A stretch of DNA of 64,000 nucleotides from Streptococcus infantis. Its GTDB lineage: Bacteria > Bacillota > Bacilli > Lactobacillales > Streptococcaceae. This document shows, piece after piece, positions 48,202 through 57,222 of this stretch. The notes below the pieces were generated by a model, which was given only the letters and a program-made list of their open reading frames with translations, made no database searches and was not told where the DNA came from. Made by a program: the position numbers and the translations under genes. The DNA is taken from assembly GCF_019929575.1 (NCBI RefSeq), contig NZ_JAHZPU010000008.1:1-64000 (forward strand), written 5' to 3'. Every line of letters begins with the position of its first letter. Position 1 is the first letter of the stretch.

Positions 48202-50721
48202 GTGATAGATTTGAAAAATTTAAAGAAGACAATCTTATTTAGTATTATACTTTTGTCAGTTACTGCCAGTCACTTGCAAGCAGTAAAGGCAGACACTATC
48301 TCAGCAGGTTCTGGGAATCGTATTCACTTTATCAATACCAAGGGAGCTTCAGGAAGTGATGCCATTCTATTGGAGAGTAATGGACATTATGCCCTAATTG
48401 ACATGGGGGGAAGATTATGATTTTCCAGATGGAACGGATCCGCGTTATCCAAGCCGAGTTGGTATTACAAGGCAAAATGAGCTTGTTTTGGAAGATAGAT
48501 TATTTCGCCATTTAAATCGACTAGGTATTCAAAAATTTGATTTTATCTTAGGAACCCACGTCCATAGTGATCATATCGGTGGCGCAGATGAGATTCTAAA
48601 ACGTTATCCAGTCGGAAAACTTTATTTAAAAAAATATACTGATGAGAGAATTACCAGTAAATGGCGTTTGTGGGATAACCTTTTTAATTATGATAATGCA
48701 CTCAATGTTGCTCGTGAAAAAGGAGTAACAATTGTTCAAGATATTAAGGAAGAAGATAGTCGTTTCAAATTGGGCGATATGGATATCCAACTCTATAATT
48801 ATAAGAATGAGTATGGTCCGGATGGCAAATTGAAAAGAGTCTATGATGATAATTCGAATTCCTTGGTTGCAGTTGTAACAGTTGCAGGGAAAAAATTTAT
48901 CTTGGTGGCGACTTAGATAATGCTGAAGGTGCTGAGGATAGATTAGGCCCAGAAATTGGCAAAGTAGACATGATGAAATGGAATCATCATTATGATGCTC
49001 AAATTTCAAATACAATTCCTTTTTTAGATTCTCTTTCACCTAGTATGGTTGTCCATACGTCTTCTTATGACGCAAATCTGGCTTCAACAAGAGATTATCT
49101 AAAAAAGAAGAATATTCAGGTTGTTCATGCTTCTAGTCTAACTAAGGATGCGACGGTATTTAATATTGCTGATTCTGGTTTTACAAATGTTTCTGATTCT
49201 TTCCCAGATATTCCTACAGTATCTGAAGAATGGTATCAAGAAGATGGTTACTGGAAATATCGTCTATCAGATAATGAAATGGCCATTGGATGGAGAAAGA
49301 TAGATAATATCTATTATTTCTTTAATGGAAAAGGTCAAATGCAGGCAAGCAAATGGATTCATTTAAATGATAGTAGAGAAAAACTGGAAGGCAACTGGTA
49401 TTATCTTAATAGTAATGGTAAGATGCAGTATGAGGGCTGGTTCAAGCAAGATGGTTCATGGTACTATATTAGCTCTACAGGTGCAAGACTTTATAATGAA
49501 CTAGCTGAAATCGGTGGGCAGAAGTACCTCTTTGATAAAGATGGTAAAATGCTTACTGGCTCACAAGTCTTTAATGGTAAGAAAATGTTCTTTGCAAGTA
49601 GTGGGGCATTACAGTCAGATGAGACAGGCTCTGGTTGGAAAAAGATTGAATCAAACTGGTACTACTTTGATGAAGAAGGAAAACAAATAGTTGGTAAAAA
49701 AGAAATCAATGGAGTAACCTACTACTTTGATAATAAGGGAGTTATGCAAACAGGTTGGGCCTTGATTGAAGGGCATTGGAACTATTTTGCAAGTTCTGGA
49801 GCGATGAAAACAGGCTGGATCAAGGATAAAGATACTTGGTATTACTTTGATAAAGAAGGTGTCATGCTAACTGGGCTCCAAGAGATTGAAGGTACTCGCT
49901 ATTATCTCAATGCAAGTGGGGCTATGCAAACTGGCTGGAAATGGTTTGACAATCATTATAGCTACTTCACAAGTAGTGGAGCAATGAAGACAGGTTGGCT
50001 CAAAGATAAGGGTCTTTGGTACTATCTAGATAAAGAAGGTATCATGCAAACTGGCCTACAAGAAATTGAAGGTGCTCGCTATTATCTCAATGCAAGTGGA
50101 GCTATGCAGACCGGCTGGAAATGGCTTGATAATCATTATAGCTACTTCACAAGCAGTGGAGCAATGAAGACAGGATGGCTCAAAGAAAACGATCTTTGGT
50201 ATTATCTAGATAAAGAAGGTATCATGCAAACTGGCCTTCAAGAAATCGAAGGTACTCGCTATTATCTCAATGCAAGTGGAGCCATGAAAACCGGTTGGAA
50301 ATGGTTTGATAATCATTATTATTACTTCACAAGCAGTGGAGCTATGAAGACAGGTTGGTTCAAAGATAAGGGGATCTGGTACTATCTCCAAACTGAGGAC
50401 GGAGTCATGGCAACAGGTCTTCAAGAGATTGATGGCTCTCGTTATTATCTCAATACTAGCGGCGCAATGGAGACTGGTTGGAAACAGTTGAATGACAACT
50501 GGTACTATTTCCAAGCAGATGGTTCACTTCTAAGAAATGGAACAACACCTGATGGCTACAAGGTCAATCAAGATGGTATTTGGAGCTTAAATCCTGTAAA
50601 AGAGGAAGAAGTTCAGGGAGATCAAGAAGATCCTAAGAAGGATTCTGATAAGCCGGTAGATAAGGAAGAAAAATCAGCAGATGCCCAAGAAACTTCGACT
50701 TTGAAGGCAGATAAAGAATAA
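48202..50721 (+). pseudogene. Phosphorylcholine esterase-like choline-binding protein gene with two frameshifts
   Basis: Three consecutive frames together encode one Pce/CbpE-like protein. A signal peptide (about 1-32) and first strand are read from a GTG at 48202. A +1 shift at G6 (48405-48410) then ends translation at TGA 48418-48420. The middle frame carries the zinc motif HVHSDH. A -1 shift at A6 (48890-48895) ends it at TAG 48914-48916. The third frame resumes with LGGDLDN and NHH, then about 20 choline-binding repeats (GW...YYF) and a charged tail. With one G fewer and one A more the gene would be open for 839 codons. Pce removes phosphocholine from teichoic acid. Phase variation, decay or assembly error are all possible. 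Confidence 0.85.
49861..50410 (+). repeat. About 180-bp tandem repeats in the choline-binding region
   Basis: Three near-identical DNA units of 180 bp start at about 49861, 50041 and 50221, with a more diverged unit from about 50404. Each encodes three 20-residue choline-binding motifs (GLQEIEG..., GWKWFDN..., GWLKDKG...). Such high identity implies recent expansion and allows recombination. Confidence 0.85.
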
Positions 50722-50852
50722 GTGCTTTTTACCTCTTACTAAGTCTTCGAGAAACTCCCTTTGTGTTGGTATTTCACTCACTACCTAGTTTTCTCATGAA
50801 ATAGTATTTTTATACATCTCAAAAGATCGATCAATATTTTTAGAAGATAATT

Positions 50853-50887
50853 AAAACACCTATAAGGCTTAGCCTTATAGGTGTTTT
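50853..50887. terminator. Bidirectional terminator between the esterase gene and the flippase gene
   Basis: Perfect 17-bp arms AAAACACCTATAAGGCT / AGCCTTATAGGTGTTTT around one central base, flanked by A- and T-runs, between convergent genes. Confidence 0.92.
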
Positions 50888-50888
50888 G

Positions 50889-52367
50889 TTAACTTCTTTT
50901 GATTTTAGCACGAACTAGATCAAGTGCATAGTGGAGGGTTTTATCTTTTATTACAAAGAGAGTTAAGGCATAATAGATAGCACATCCGGCGATTGTAGAT
51001 GCCACCATGCTGAGCATAGCCATATTCACTGTGTATGAATGAACTTGGAAGAGGATTTTAAAGGTATAGTAAATTGGGATAAAGCCAAGTGACACAATTG
51101 TGTAACGGGCTAATGTTCCGAAAATTTCTTTTAAATCCAAGAGTTTATGCTTCAGAATAAACCGTACTTCAAGTAGAACGACGATTGCCTCGGCAATAAT
51201 CGTTGTTCCGATGTAGTATGCAGGAGTAAAGATGTTGTTGAAAAGGAGTAGAGAGTTTAGAACTACATTGACTCCACCGCCGATAAAGTAAAAGGCTGTT
51301 AATCGGTTTTCGTGGTCATTGATAAAGATGATTTGCTTTCCAAGGATTAATTCGATAGCCCAGATAATGGTTCGAAAGGCAAAGACGCTTGTTACAATTC
51401 CTGCTTCTATGTATTTCTCAGAAGAATAGATAACAGTAGCATAGGTTCCTAAAACCATAATTCCGATACTAGTCGGAATCATAAGGAAGAAAAAGAGAGC
51501 TGCTCCTTGATTGACCAAATACTTATAAGAATTAAAATCTTTTTTTCCTAAATAGTAGCCAAGTCGAGGAATGCTGACATTAATGGCTCCACTGAGGACA
51601 CTAGCAATCAGCATGACGATACTTGAGGCAATGGTGTAGTAGGAGATGAAATTTTCATCAGGACCCTTAGTAATGAACATACGGTCTAGCAAGGTATAGA
51701 GCATATTAGCATTTGCTAGGAGTAGCATGGTCATAAGAGGCTTAGAAGCTTTGAGAAGTTCGATGACTTGGATTTTGACAAAGGAAACCTCTCGTTTAAT
51801 CCATAGAAAGCTAAGTAGATAGTTGATAATGGTTGTCGCACTCATGATTGTTGCATAAGGAACAATATCATCAGGTGTCTTAACGAAGGCGAAGATAGCA
51901 ACCAACATTCCAATACGAATAACTAGTGTTTTATAAAGGATAAAAGAATAATTCTCATAGGCTTCATTCATCCATTCGATATTCAAAAATTGGAAGAGAG
52001 CTTGGATTCCAAGGATATAGTAAAGGATTTTTAGATTGACAATACTAGTATCAAAATAAATAAAGAGGAAATAAATAGCAGTTGTTACAACTGAAGTAAT
52101 TACTGAGATATAGAACAACTTAGAAAAGACATAATTAATCTTATTTTTGTCATCCTTTACTTTACTGATGGCTCGAATTCCATAATTGTAGATACCAAAA
52201 GCAGCAAGCGGAATAACAAAGCTTGCCCAGGTGTTGGCAGTGTTGAAGTAACCGTAATTTGATTTACTAAGAATCCGCGTTAGATAGGGATTAGTAATCA
52301 AGGGGAACACGATGTTTAAAATATTGACCAGCAAGCTAGCCAAAGCGTTAACTTTTATATTTTTCAT
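50889..52367 (-). CDS. Polysaccharide/teichoic acid flippase (Wzx/MOP family)
   Basis: A 492-aa protein with about 14 membrane helices throughout. The N-terminus (NIVFPLITNPYLTRILSKSNYGYFN, in part about 19-43) is typical of the MOP/Wzx polysaccharide flippases, including pneumococcal capsule Wzx and the teichoic acid flippase TacF. It flips undecaprenyl-linked repeat units across the membrane. It faces the LicD/polymerase locus, separated by a bidirectional terminator, so a role in the same polymer is likely but not proven. Extended -10 TGGTATAAT (hexamer at 52405-52410, minus strand) lies upstream; RBS GAAAGAAAG is weak. Confidence 0.85.
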   Translation of the reverse strand: MKNIKVNALASLLVNILNIVFPLITNPYLTRILSKSNYGYFNTANTWASFVIPLAAFGIYNYGIRAISKVKDDKNKINYVFSKLFYISVITSVVTTAIYFLFIYFDTSIVNLKILYYILGIQALFQFLNIEWMNEAYENYSFILYKTLVIRIGMLVAIFAFVKTPDDIVPYATIMSATTIINYLLSFLWIKREVSFVKIQVIELLKASKPLMTMLLLANANMLYTLLDRMFITKGPDENFISYYTIASSIVMLIASVLSGAINVSIPRLGYYLGKKDFNSYKYLVNQGAALFFFLMIPTSIGIMVLGTYATVIYSSEKYIEAGIVTSVFAFRTIIWAIELILGKQIIFINDHENRLTAFYFIGGGVNVVLNSLLLFNNIFTPAYYIGTTIIAEAIVVLLEVRFILKHKLLDLKEIFGTLARYTIVSLGFIPIYYTFKILFQVHSYTVNMAMLSMVASTIAGCAIYYALTLFVIKDKTLHYALDLVRAKIKRS

Positions 52368-52404
52368 GAAACTTTCTTTCTTACATTCTAAAATAGATAC
52401 TAGT

Positions 52405-52413
52405 ATTATACCA
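52405..52413 (-). promoter_or_regulatory. Promoter of the flippase gene
   Basis: Minus-strand TGGTATAAT, a perfect extended -10, about 38 bases before the ATG. Confidence 0.65.
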
Positions 52414-52511
52414 CATTGCTACGTCATCCTTTTGATAAAATCTTTAAAATCAGATTTGCATAGATAGACTGCTAGCGTATGTTTACTAGAGTTAGGTTGG
52501 AAATAAGATAA

Positions 52512-52808
52512 TGGTACAATTTAAAAACAACCATAACTTTAGAAAATCTATTTAAATTAGCTACAGAAAATATAAATTCTCATGTTTTACATGAGAGAGG
52601 AGCTCATAAAAAACACTGAACAAGTCATATTATGGAGAGAATCAAATTGCTTCTTTCTGCTTTTGAAGTTTTTACAGTTTTGGAATACAAAAGAATTTTG
52701 CTTGAAAATATTGATTAGCTTTGGGATGTTTTTTGATTCTATACACCTTAAATTGTTGAAAACAATCTCTTAGTCTTCAAATCGAAATATTTTGATAAGA
52801 AATTTTAA
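52512..52808 (+). pseudogene. Decayed HTH-type regulator remnant
   Basis: One continuous frame reads like protein but is cut by stops at 52617 (TGA), and later TAG, TGA and TAA. It begins WYNLKTTITLENLFKLATE, resembling the last helices of a Cro/cI-type HTH. It continues MERIKLLLSAFEVFTVLEYK, then RILLENID-stop-LWDVF-stop-FYTP-stop-IVENNLLVFKSKYFD. Three of the four stops sit where a single base change would restore sense. No start or RBS is left. It fills much of the 506-base gap upstream of prfB. Family is a guess. Confidence 0.45.
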
Positions 52809-52839
52809 AAACGACTGATTAGACAAATAAGAAAAATTA

Positions 52840-52848
52840 TGGTATAAT
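52840..52848 (+). promoter_or_regulatory. Promoter of prfB-ftsEX
   Basis: TGGTATAAT, a perfect extended -10, 25 bases before the prfB ATG. Confidence 0.65.
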
Positions 52849-52873
52849 AAAACGATACAAAAAAGGAGTAAAT

Positions 52874-53969
52874 ATGGACATTTCAGAAATTCGTCAAAAA
52901 ATTGACGTCAATCGTGAAAAATTAGCTTCTTTTAGGGGGTCTCTTTGACCTCGAAGAGTTAGAAGAAGAAATTGCCATTTTGGAAAACAAAATGACAGAA
53001 CCTGATTTTTGGAACGATAATATTGCGGCCCAAAAAACGTCGCAAGAATTAAATGAACTAAAAAATACCTACAACACCTTCCATACCATGGAGGAGTTGC
53101 AGGATGAAGTTGAGATCTTACTAGACTTTTTAGCAGAGGATGAGTCTGTCAAGGATGAGTTGGTGGAGAAGCTAGCTGATCTAGATCAGATGATGACCAG
53201 CTACGAGATGACTCTGCTCTTGTCAGAGCCTTATGATCATAATAATGCTATTTTAGAGATTCACCCAGGATCTGGAGGAACAGAAGCCCAAGACTGGGGT
53301 GATATGCTCCTTCGTATGTACACTCGTTACGGAAATGCCAAAGGCTTCAAGGTTGAAGTCTTGGATTATCAAGCTGGTGATGAAGCAGGTATTAAGTCAG
53401 TGACCTTGTCCTTTGAAGGGCCAAATGCCTATGGTCTCCTTAAATCAGAAATGGGAGTACATCGTTTAGTACGTATCTCACCATTTGATTCGGCCAAACG
53501 TCGTCACACCTCTTTTACTTCTGTAGAGGTCATGCCAGAGTTGGATGACACTATTGAAGTCGATATTCGAGAAGATGATATCAAGATGGATACTTTCCGT
53601 TCAGGTGGTGCAGGTGGACAAAACGTCAATAAGGTTTCAACTGGTGTCCGCTTGACCCACATTCCAACAGGGATTGTTGTTGCATCAACTGTTGACCGTA
53701 CTCAGTACGGAAACCGTGAACGTGCGATGAAGATGCTCCAGGCTAAACTCTATCAGATGGAGCAGGAAAAGAAAGCTGCTGAGGTAGATGCCCTTAAGGG
53801 GGATAAGAAAGAAATCACATGGGGAAGTCAAATTCGCTCCTATGTATTTACCCCTTATACCATGGTAAAAGACCACCGTACCAGTTTTGAAGTTGCGCAG
53901 GTAGATAAGGTTATGGATGGAGACTTAGATGGTTTCATCGATGCCTATCTAAAATGGCGTATTAGTTAA
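52874..53969 (+). CDS. prfB: Peptide chain release factor 2, with programmed +1 frameshift
   Basis: Recognises UGA and UAA stop codons. The gene starts at ATG 52874 (RBS AAAGGAG), reads 24 codons to an in-frame TGA at 52946-52948, and shifts +1 at CTT TGA C, continuing from 52947 to 53969 for 364 aa in all. The internal SD-like AGGGGG three bases before CTT is the classic RF2 stimulator. The product has the GGQ motif in [13 protein letters not shown] (about 240-252) and the SPF-type stop-recognition motif in [11 protein letters not shown] (about 193-203). ftsE follows 15 bp later. Confidence 0.97.
52934..52949 (+). promoter_or_regulatory. Programmed +1 frameshift site of prfB
   Basis: AGGGGGTCTCTTTGAC: SD-like AGGGGG, slippery CTT and the TGA stop followed by C. 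RF2 shortage lets the ribosome slip and make more RF2. Confidence 0.95.
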
Positions 53970-53984
53970 AAGAAAGGAAGTCAC

Positions 53985-54677
53985 ATGTCGATCATTGAAA
54001 TGAGAGATGTTGTCAAAAAGTATGACAACGGGACAACAGCCCTACGTGGCGTATCTGTGAATATTGAACCAGGAGAATTTGCCTATATCGTAGGTCCTTC
54101 AGGTGCAGGGAAGTCAACTTTTATCCGTGCCTTGTACCGTGAAGTTAAAGTTGAAAAAGGAAGTTTGCAGGTTGCAGGTTTTAATCTTGTTAAGATTAAA
54201 AAGAAAGATATTCCGCTCCTTCGTCGTAGTGTTGGAGTTGTCTTTCAGGATTACAAGCTCTTGCCAAAGAAAACAGTTTATGAGAACATTGCTTACGCAA
54301 TGGAGGTTGTTGGTGAAAGCCGTCGCAATATTAAAAAACGTGTTATGGAAGTCTTGGACCTTGTCGGTCTGAAGCACAAGGTTCGTTCATTCCCAAATGA
54401 GCTTTCAGGTGGTGAACAACAACGGATCGCCATCGCGCGTGCTATCGTAAACAATCCTAAGGTTTTGATTGCGGACGAACCAACAGGGAACTTGGACCCA
54501 GATAACTCATGGGAAATCATGAACCTTTTGGAGCGCATCAATCTACAGGGAACAACTGTTTTGATGGCGACCCATAACAGCCAAATCGTAAATACCTTGC
54601 GCCACCGTGTCATTGCCATCGAGAATGGTCGTGTGGTTCGTGACGAAGCGAAAGGAGAGTACGGATACGATGATTAG
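53985..54677 (+). CDS. ftsE: Cell division ATP-binding protein FtsE
   Basis: ATPase of the FtsEX complex, which activates a peptidoglycan hydrolase at the septum (PcsB in pneumococcus). The 230-aa protein has Walker A GPSGAGKST (about 37-45), signature LSGGEQQR (about 138-145), Walker B VLIADEPTGNLD (about 158-169) and H-loop ATHN. RBS GAAAGGAAG is strong. It overlaps ftsX by 8 bp. Confidence 0.97.
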   Translation: MSIIEMRDVVKKYDNGTTALRGVSVNIEPGEFAYIVGPSGAGKSTFIRALYREVKVEKGSLQVAGFNLVKIKKKDIPLLRRSVGVVFQDYKLLPKKTVYENIAYAMEVVGESRRNIKKRVMEVLDLVGLKHKVRSFPNELSGGEQQRIAIARAIVNNPKVLIADEPTGNLDPDNSWEIMNLLERINLQGTTVLMATHNSQIVNTLRHRVIAIENGRVVRDEAKGEYGYDD

Positions 54678-55596
54678 TAGATTTTTCCGCCACCTGTTCG
54701 AAGCTTTAAAGAGTTTAAAGCGTAATGGGTGGATGACCATTGCTGCTGTCAGTTCAGTAATGATTACCTTGACCTTGGTTGCTATTTTTGCCTCAGTTAT
54801 CTTTAATACTGCAAAATTAGCAACGGATATCGAGAACAACGTTCGAGTAATGGTTTATGTCCGTAAAGATGTTGAAGACAATAGTGAAACCATTGTTAAA
54901 GAAGGCCAAACAGTTACAAACAATGATTACCACAAAGTTTATGATGCCCTCAAGGCTATGCCAGCTGTTAAAAATGTAACCTTCTCAAGTAAAGAGGAGC
55001 AGTACCAAAAGCTGACTGAAACCATGGGTGACGAGTGGAAGGTTTTTGAAGGAGATGCCAATCCTCTTCATGATGCCTACATTGTCGATACCAATTCACC
55101 AAATGATGTGAAACCAGTAGCTGAAGAAGCTAAAAAGATAGAGGGAGTTTCTGAAGTTCAAGACGGTGGTGCCAATACTGAACGTCTTTTCAAGTTGGCT
55201 TCCTTCATCCGTGTTTGGGGATTGTTCATTGCAGGACTCTTGATTTTCATTGCAGTCTTCTTGATCTCCAATACCATTCGTATCACTATCATTTCACGTA
55301 GTCGTGAAATCCAAATCATGCGTTTGGTTGGTGCTAAGAATAGCTACATCCGTGGCCCATTCTTGCTAGAAGGTGCCTTTATTGGTTTGTTGGGAGCAGC
55401 TCTTCCATCAGCTTTGGTTTACTTTATCTATAATCGAGTATTCCAATCTGTCAACCCATCCTTGGTTGGACAAAACCTATCGTTGATTACTCCAGATACC
55501 TTTATTCCATTGATGATCGGTCTTTTGTTCCTCATCGGAATTTGTATCGGTTCACTTGGTTCAGGAATCTCAATGCGCCGATTCTTGAAAATCTAA
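54670..55596 (+). CDS. ftsX: Cell division protein FtsX
   Basis: Membrane partner of FtsE. The 308-aa protein has one N-terminal helix (about 22-44), a large outside loop (about 50-170) that binds the hydrolase PcsB in pneumococcus, and three C-terminal helices (about 178-200, 230-250 and 275-297) typical of the FtsX/MacB permease fold. The ATG at 54670 lies inside the ftsE end after GGAGAG. An upstream in-frame start at 54607 would lie deep in ftsE and is rejected. Confidence 0.95.
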   Translation: MISRFFRHLFEALKSLKRNGWMTIAAVSSVMITLTLVAIFASVIFNTAKLATDIENNVRVMVYVRKDVEDNSETIVKEGQTVTNNDYHKVYDALKAMPAVKNVTFSSKEEQYQKLTETMGDEWKVFEGDANPLHDAYIVDTNSPNDVKPVAEEAKKIEGVSEVQDGGANTERLFKLASFIRVWGLFIAGLLIFIAVFLISNTIRITIISRSREIQIMRLVGAKNSYIRGPFLLEGAFIGLLGAALPSALVYFIYNRVFQSVNPSLVGQNLSLITPDTFIPLMIGLLFLIGICIGSLGSGISMRRFLKI

Positions 55597-55620
55597 GTAA
55601 GATAGTTTACTAAAATCTAT

Positions 55621-55670
55621 AAAAGTAGGATACCATCAGGGCTTCACCGAGTCAGATGGTCCTACTTTTT
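55621..55670 (+). terminator. Terminator after ftsX
   Basis: AAAAGTAGGA-(ta)-CCATC pairs with GATGG-TCCTACTTTT with a 2-base bulge, followed by T. 24 bases after the ftsX stop. Confidence 0.82.
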
Positions 55671-55688
55671 ATGTTGAACTTATAAATC

Positions 55689-55792
55689 ATACTCTTCAAA
55701 AATCTCTTCAAACCACGTCAGATTGGTCTTGGCGTACTCAAGTATAGCCTGCGGCTTGCTTCCTAGTTTGCTCTTTGATTTTCATTGAGTAT
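55689..55792 (+). repeat. BOX-type repeat, diverged in the middle
   Basis: Begins ATACTCTTCAAAAATCTC and ends TTTGATTTTCATTGAGTAT, the boxA and boxC ends. The central part is shortened and altered (CAGATTGGTCTTGGCGTA), so it is a decayed copy, about 104 bp. Confidence 0.8.
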
Positions 55793-55969
55793 CAGTTGCT
55801 TGCCAATTTTGGGGAAACAGTGTATGATAGGTAAGGACCTTTTTGACATAAGAGCTGACGAAAGAAGCTGGCAATCAGCTGATAGAAGTAGTGAATAGAC
55901 GACTTTCATCAAGCTATACAAGCAAGCACGAGCTCTTTCAAGATAAAATGAATGAAATATGAGGATAAG
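55793..55969. other. Intergenic stretch upstream of the MFS gene
   Basis: About 180 bases between the BOX repeat and the MFS start. A TTGACA occurs at 55843-55848, but no -10 stands at the right distance. No open frame or structure is convincing. Confidence 0.4.
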
Positions 55970-57124
55970 ATGAAACAATTTTTGGAAAAAGTGAGTATAC
56001 TTTCCCTCTCGTTAGTATTGATCACATCGTTTTCAATCTCGAGTGCCCTCCCTGCCATGTTTGACTATTATCAGGGTTATTCGACCGGGCAGGTAGAGCT
56101 CTTAGTTAGTCTCCCATCCTTTGGGATTATGGCTATGCTCTTATTAAACGGAGTTCTAGAACGGATTTTTCCAGAGCGTCTCCAACTGACTCTGGGACTT
56201 TTAGTCTTGTCAATCAGTGGAACGGCACCTTTCTGGTATCAGGGTTACTACTTTGTCTTTGCAACTCGTCTCCTCTTTGGACTAGGAGTTGGGATGCTCA
56301 ATGCTAAGGCCATCTCTATCATCAGTGAACGTTATCATGGCAAGATTCGTATACAGATGCTTGGTTTTCGTGGATCAGCTGAGGTAGTGGGAGCCTCTAT
56401 ATTGACTCTGGCAGTCGGTCAACTCTTGAACTTTGGCTGGACTGCAACCTTTCTAGCATACGCTGCTGGGTTAGTGGTTCTTGTCCTCTTCCTTTCCTTT
56501 GTCCCTTATGGGAAATCTGAACTTCAAGTTACGAAGCAAAAGACAGAAGAAGCAGTAAGATTGACTCGCTCTATGAAACAGTTGATTTTTTTCCTTGCTA
56601 TCGGTGCTGCAGTCATTGTATGTACCAATACGGCCATTACATTCCGTATTCCTAGTCTCATGATTGAGGCAGGCTTTGGAGATGCTCAGTTATCCAGTCT
56701 GGTATTAAGTGCCATGCAGTTGATTGGAATTCTAGCTGGAATCAGCTTTTCCTTCCTCATCTCTGCCTTTAAGGAAAAACTTTTATTGGTTGCTGGTGTC
56801 ACTTTTGGTATCGGGCAAATCGTCATCGCTCTTTCTCCTTCTCTCTGGGTAATGGTTGCAGGTTCGGTCTTAGGAGGATTTGCCTACAGCATCGCTCTGA
56901 CGACAGTCTTTCAGTTGATATCTGAGAGAATCCCAGCAAAACTCCTCAACAAAGCAACGTCCTATGCTGTTTTGGGATGTAGTTTTGGTGCCTCCTTAAC
57001 ACCATTTGTTCTATCAGGGATCAGCTTGGTGACTATGGATGGTCGAATGACCTTTATCATTCTAGGAGCATGGATGATTGTTACATCAGTCCTTGTTTCT
57101 CTCCTATTGAAAAAAGAAGTTTAA
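55970..57124 (+). CDS. Major facilitator superfamily transporter
   Basis: A 384-aa protein with 12 membrane helices. The motif between TM4 and TM5 region GLGVGMLNAKAISIISERYHG (in part about 104-124) and the central loop GKSELQVTKQKTEE (about 183-196) match MFS sugar or drug efflux proteins of the AraJ/YbcL kind. The ATG at 55970 follows GAGGATA, and an in-frame ATG at 55952 lies before the RBS. Substrate not predictable. No promoter is clear, and BOX repeats flank the gene on both sides. Confidence 0.85.
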   Translation: MKQFLEKVSILSLSLVLITSFSISSALPAMFDYYQGYSTGQVELLVSLPSFGIMAMLLLNGVLERIFPERLQLTLGLLVLSISGTAPFWYQGYYFVFATRLLFGLGVGMLNAKAISIISERYHGKIRIQMLGFRGSAEVVGASILTLAVGQLLNFGWTATFLAYAAGLVVLVLFLSFVPYGKSELQVTKQKTEEAVRLTRSMKQLIFFLAIGAAVIVCTNTAITFRIPSLMIEAGFGDAQLSSLVLSAMQLIGILAGISFSFLISAFKEKLLLVAGVTFGIGQIVIALSPSLWVMVAGSVLGGFAYSIALTTVFQLISERIPAKLLNKATSYAVLGCSFGASLTPFVLSGISLVTMDGRMTFIILGAWMIVTSVLVSLLLKKEV

Positions 57125-57158
57125 CAAAAAGAGGCTGGGAAAAAATTTTTAAAATCAA

Positions 57159-57209
57159 AAAACGCATAATATCAGGTGTTTTAATAACTTGATATTATGC
57201 GTTTTATTT
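57159..57209 (+). terminator. Terminator after the MFS gene
   Basis: Perfect 16-bp arms AAAACGCATAATATCA / TGATATTATGCGTTTT with a 15-base loop, followed by ATTTT. Just before it lies AAAAAGAGGCTGGGAAAAAA, similar to a GAGGCTGGGA sequence common at streptococcal gene ends. Confidence 0.88.
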
Positions 57210-57222
57210 TCTTCATTTGCTT

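Noticed and set aside
48398-48916. Middle frame of the esterase gene as a separate gene from a TTG start
   Set aside because: It lacks a signal peptide and the repeats, has no RBS, and its ends join exactly to the flanking frames as one Pce-like protein.
52582-52773. 63-codon open frame between the flippase and prfB
   Set aside because: The residues look random (rich in F, L and K from A/T-rich DNA), while another frame over the same bases gives the regulator-like remnant.
57121-57158. GAGGCTGGGA sequence after the MFS gene as a separate repeat element
   Set aside because: The piece is too short and degenerate to define; noted with the terminator.
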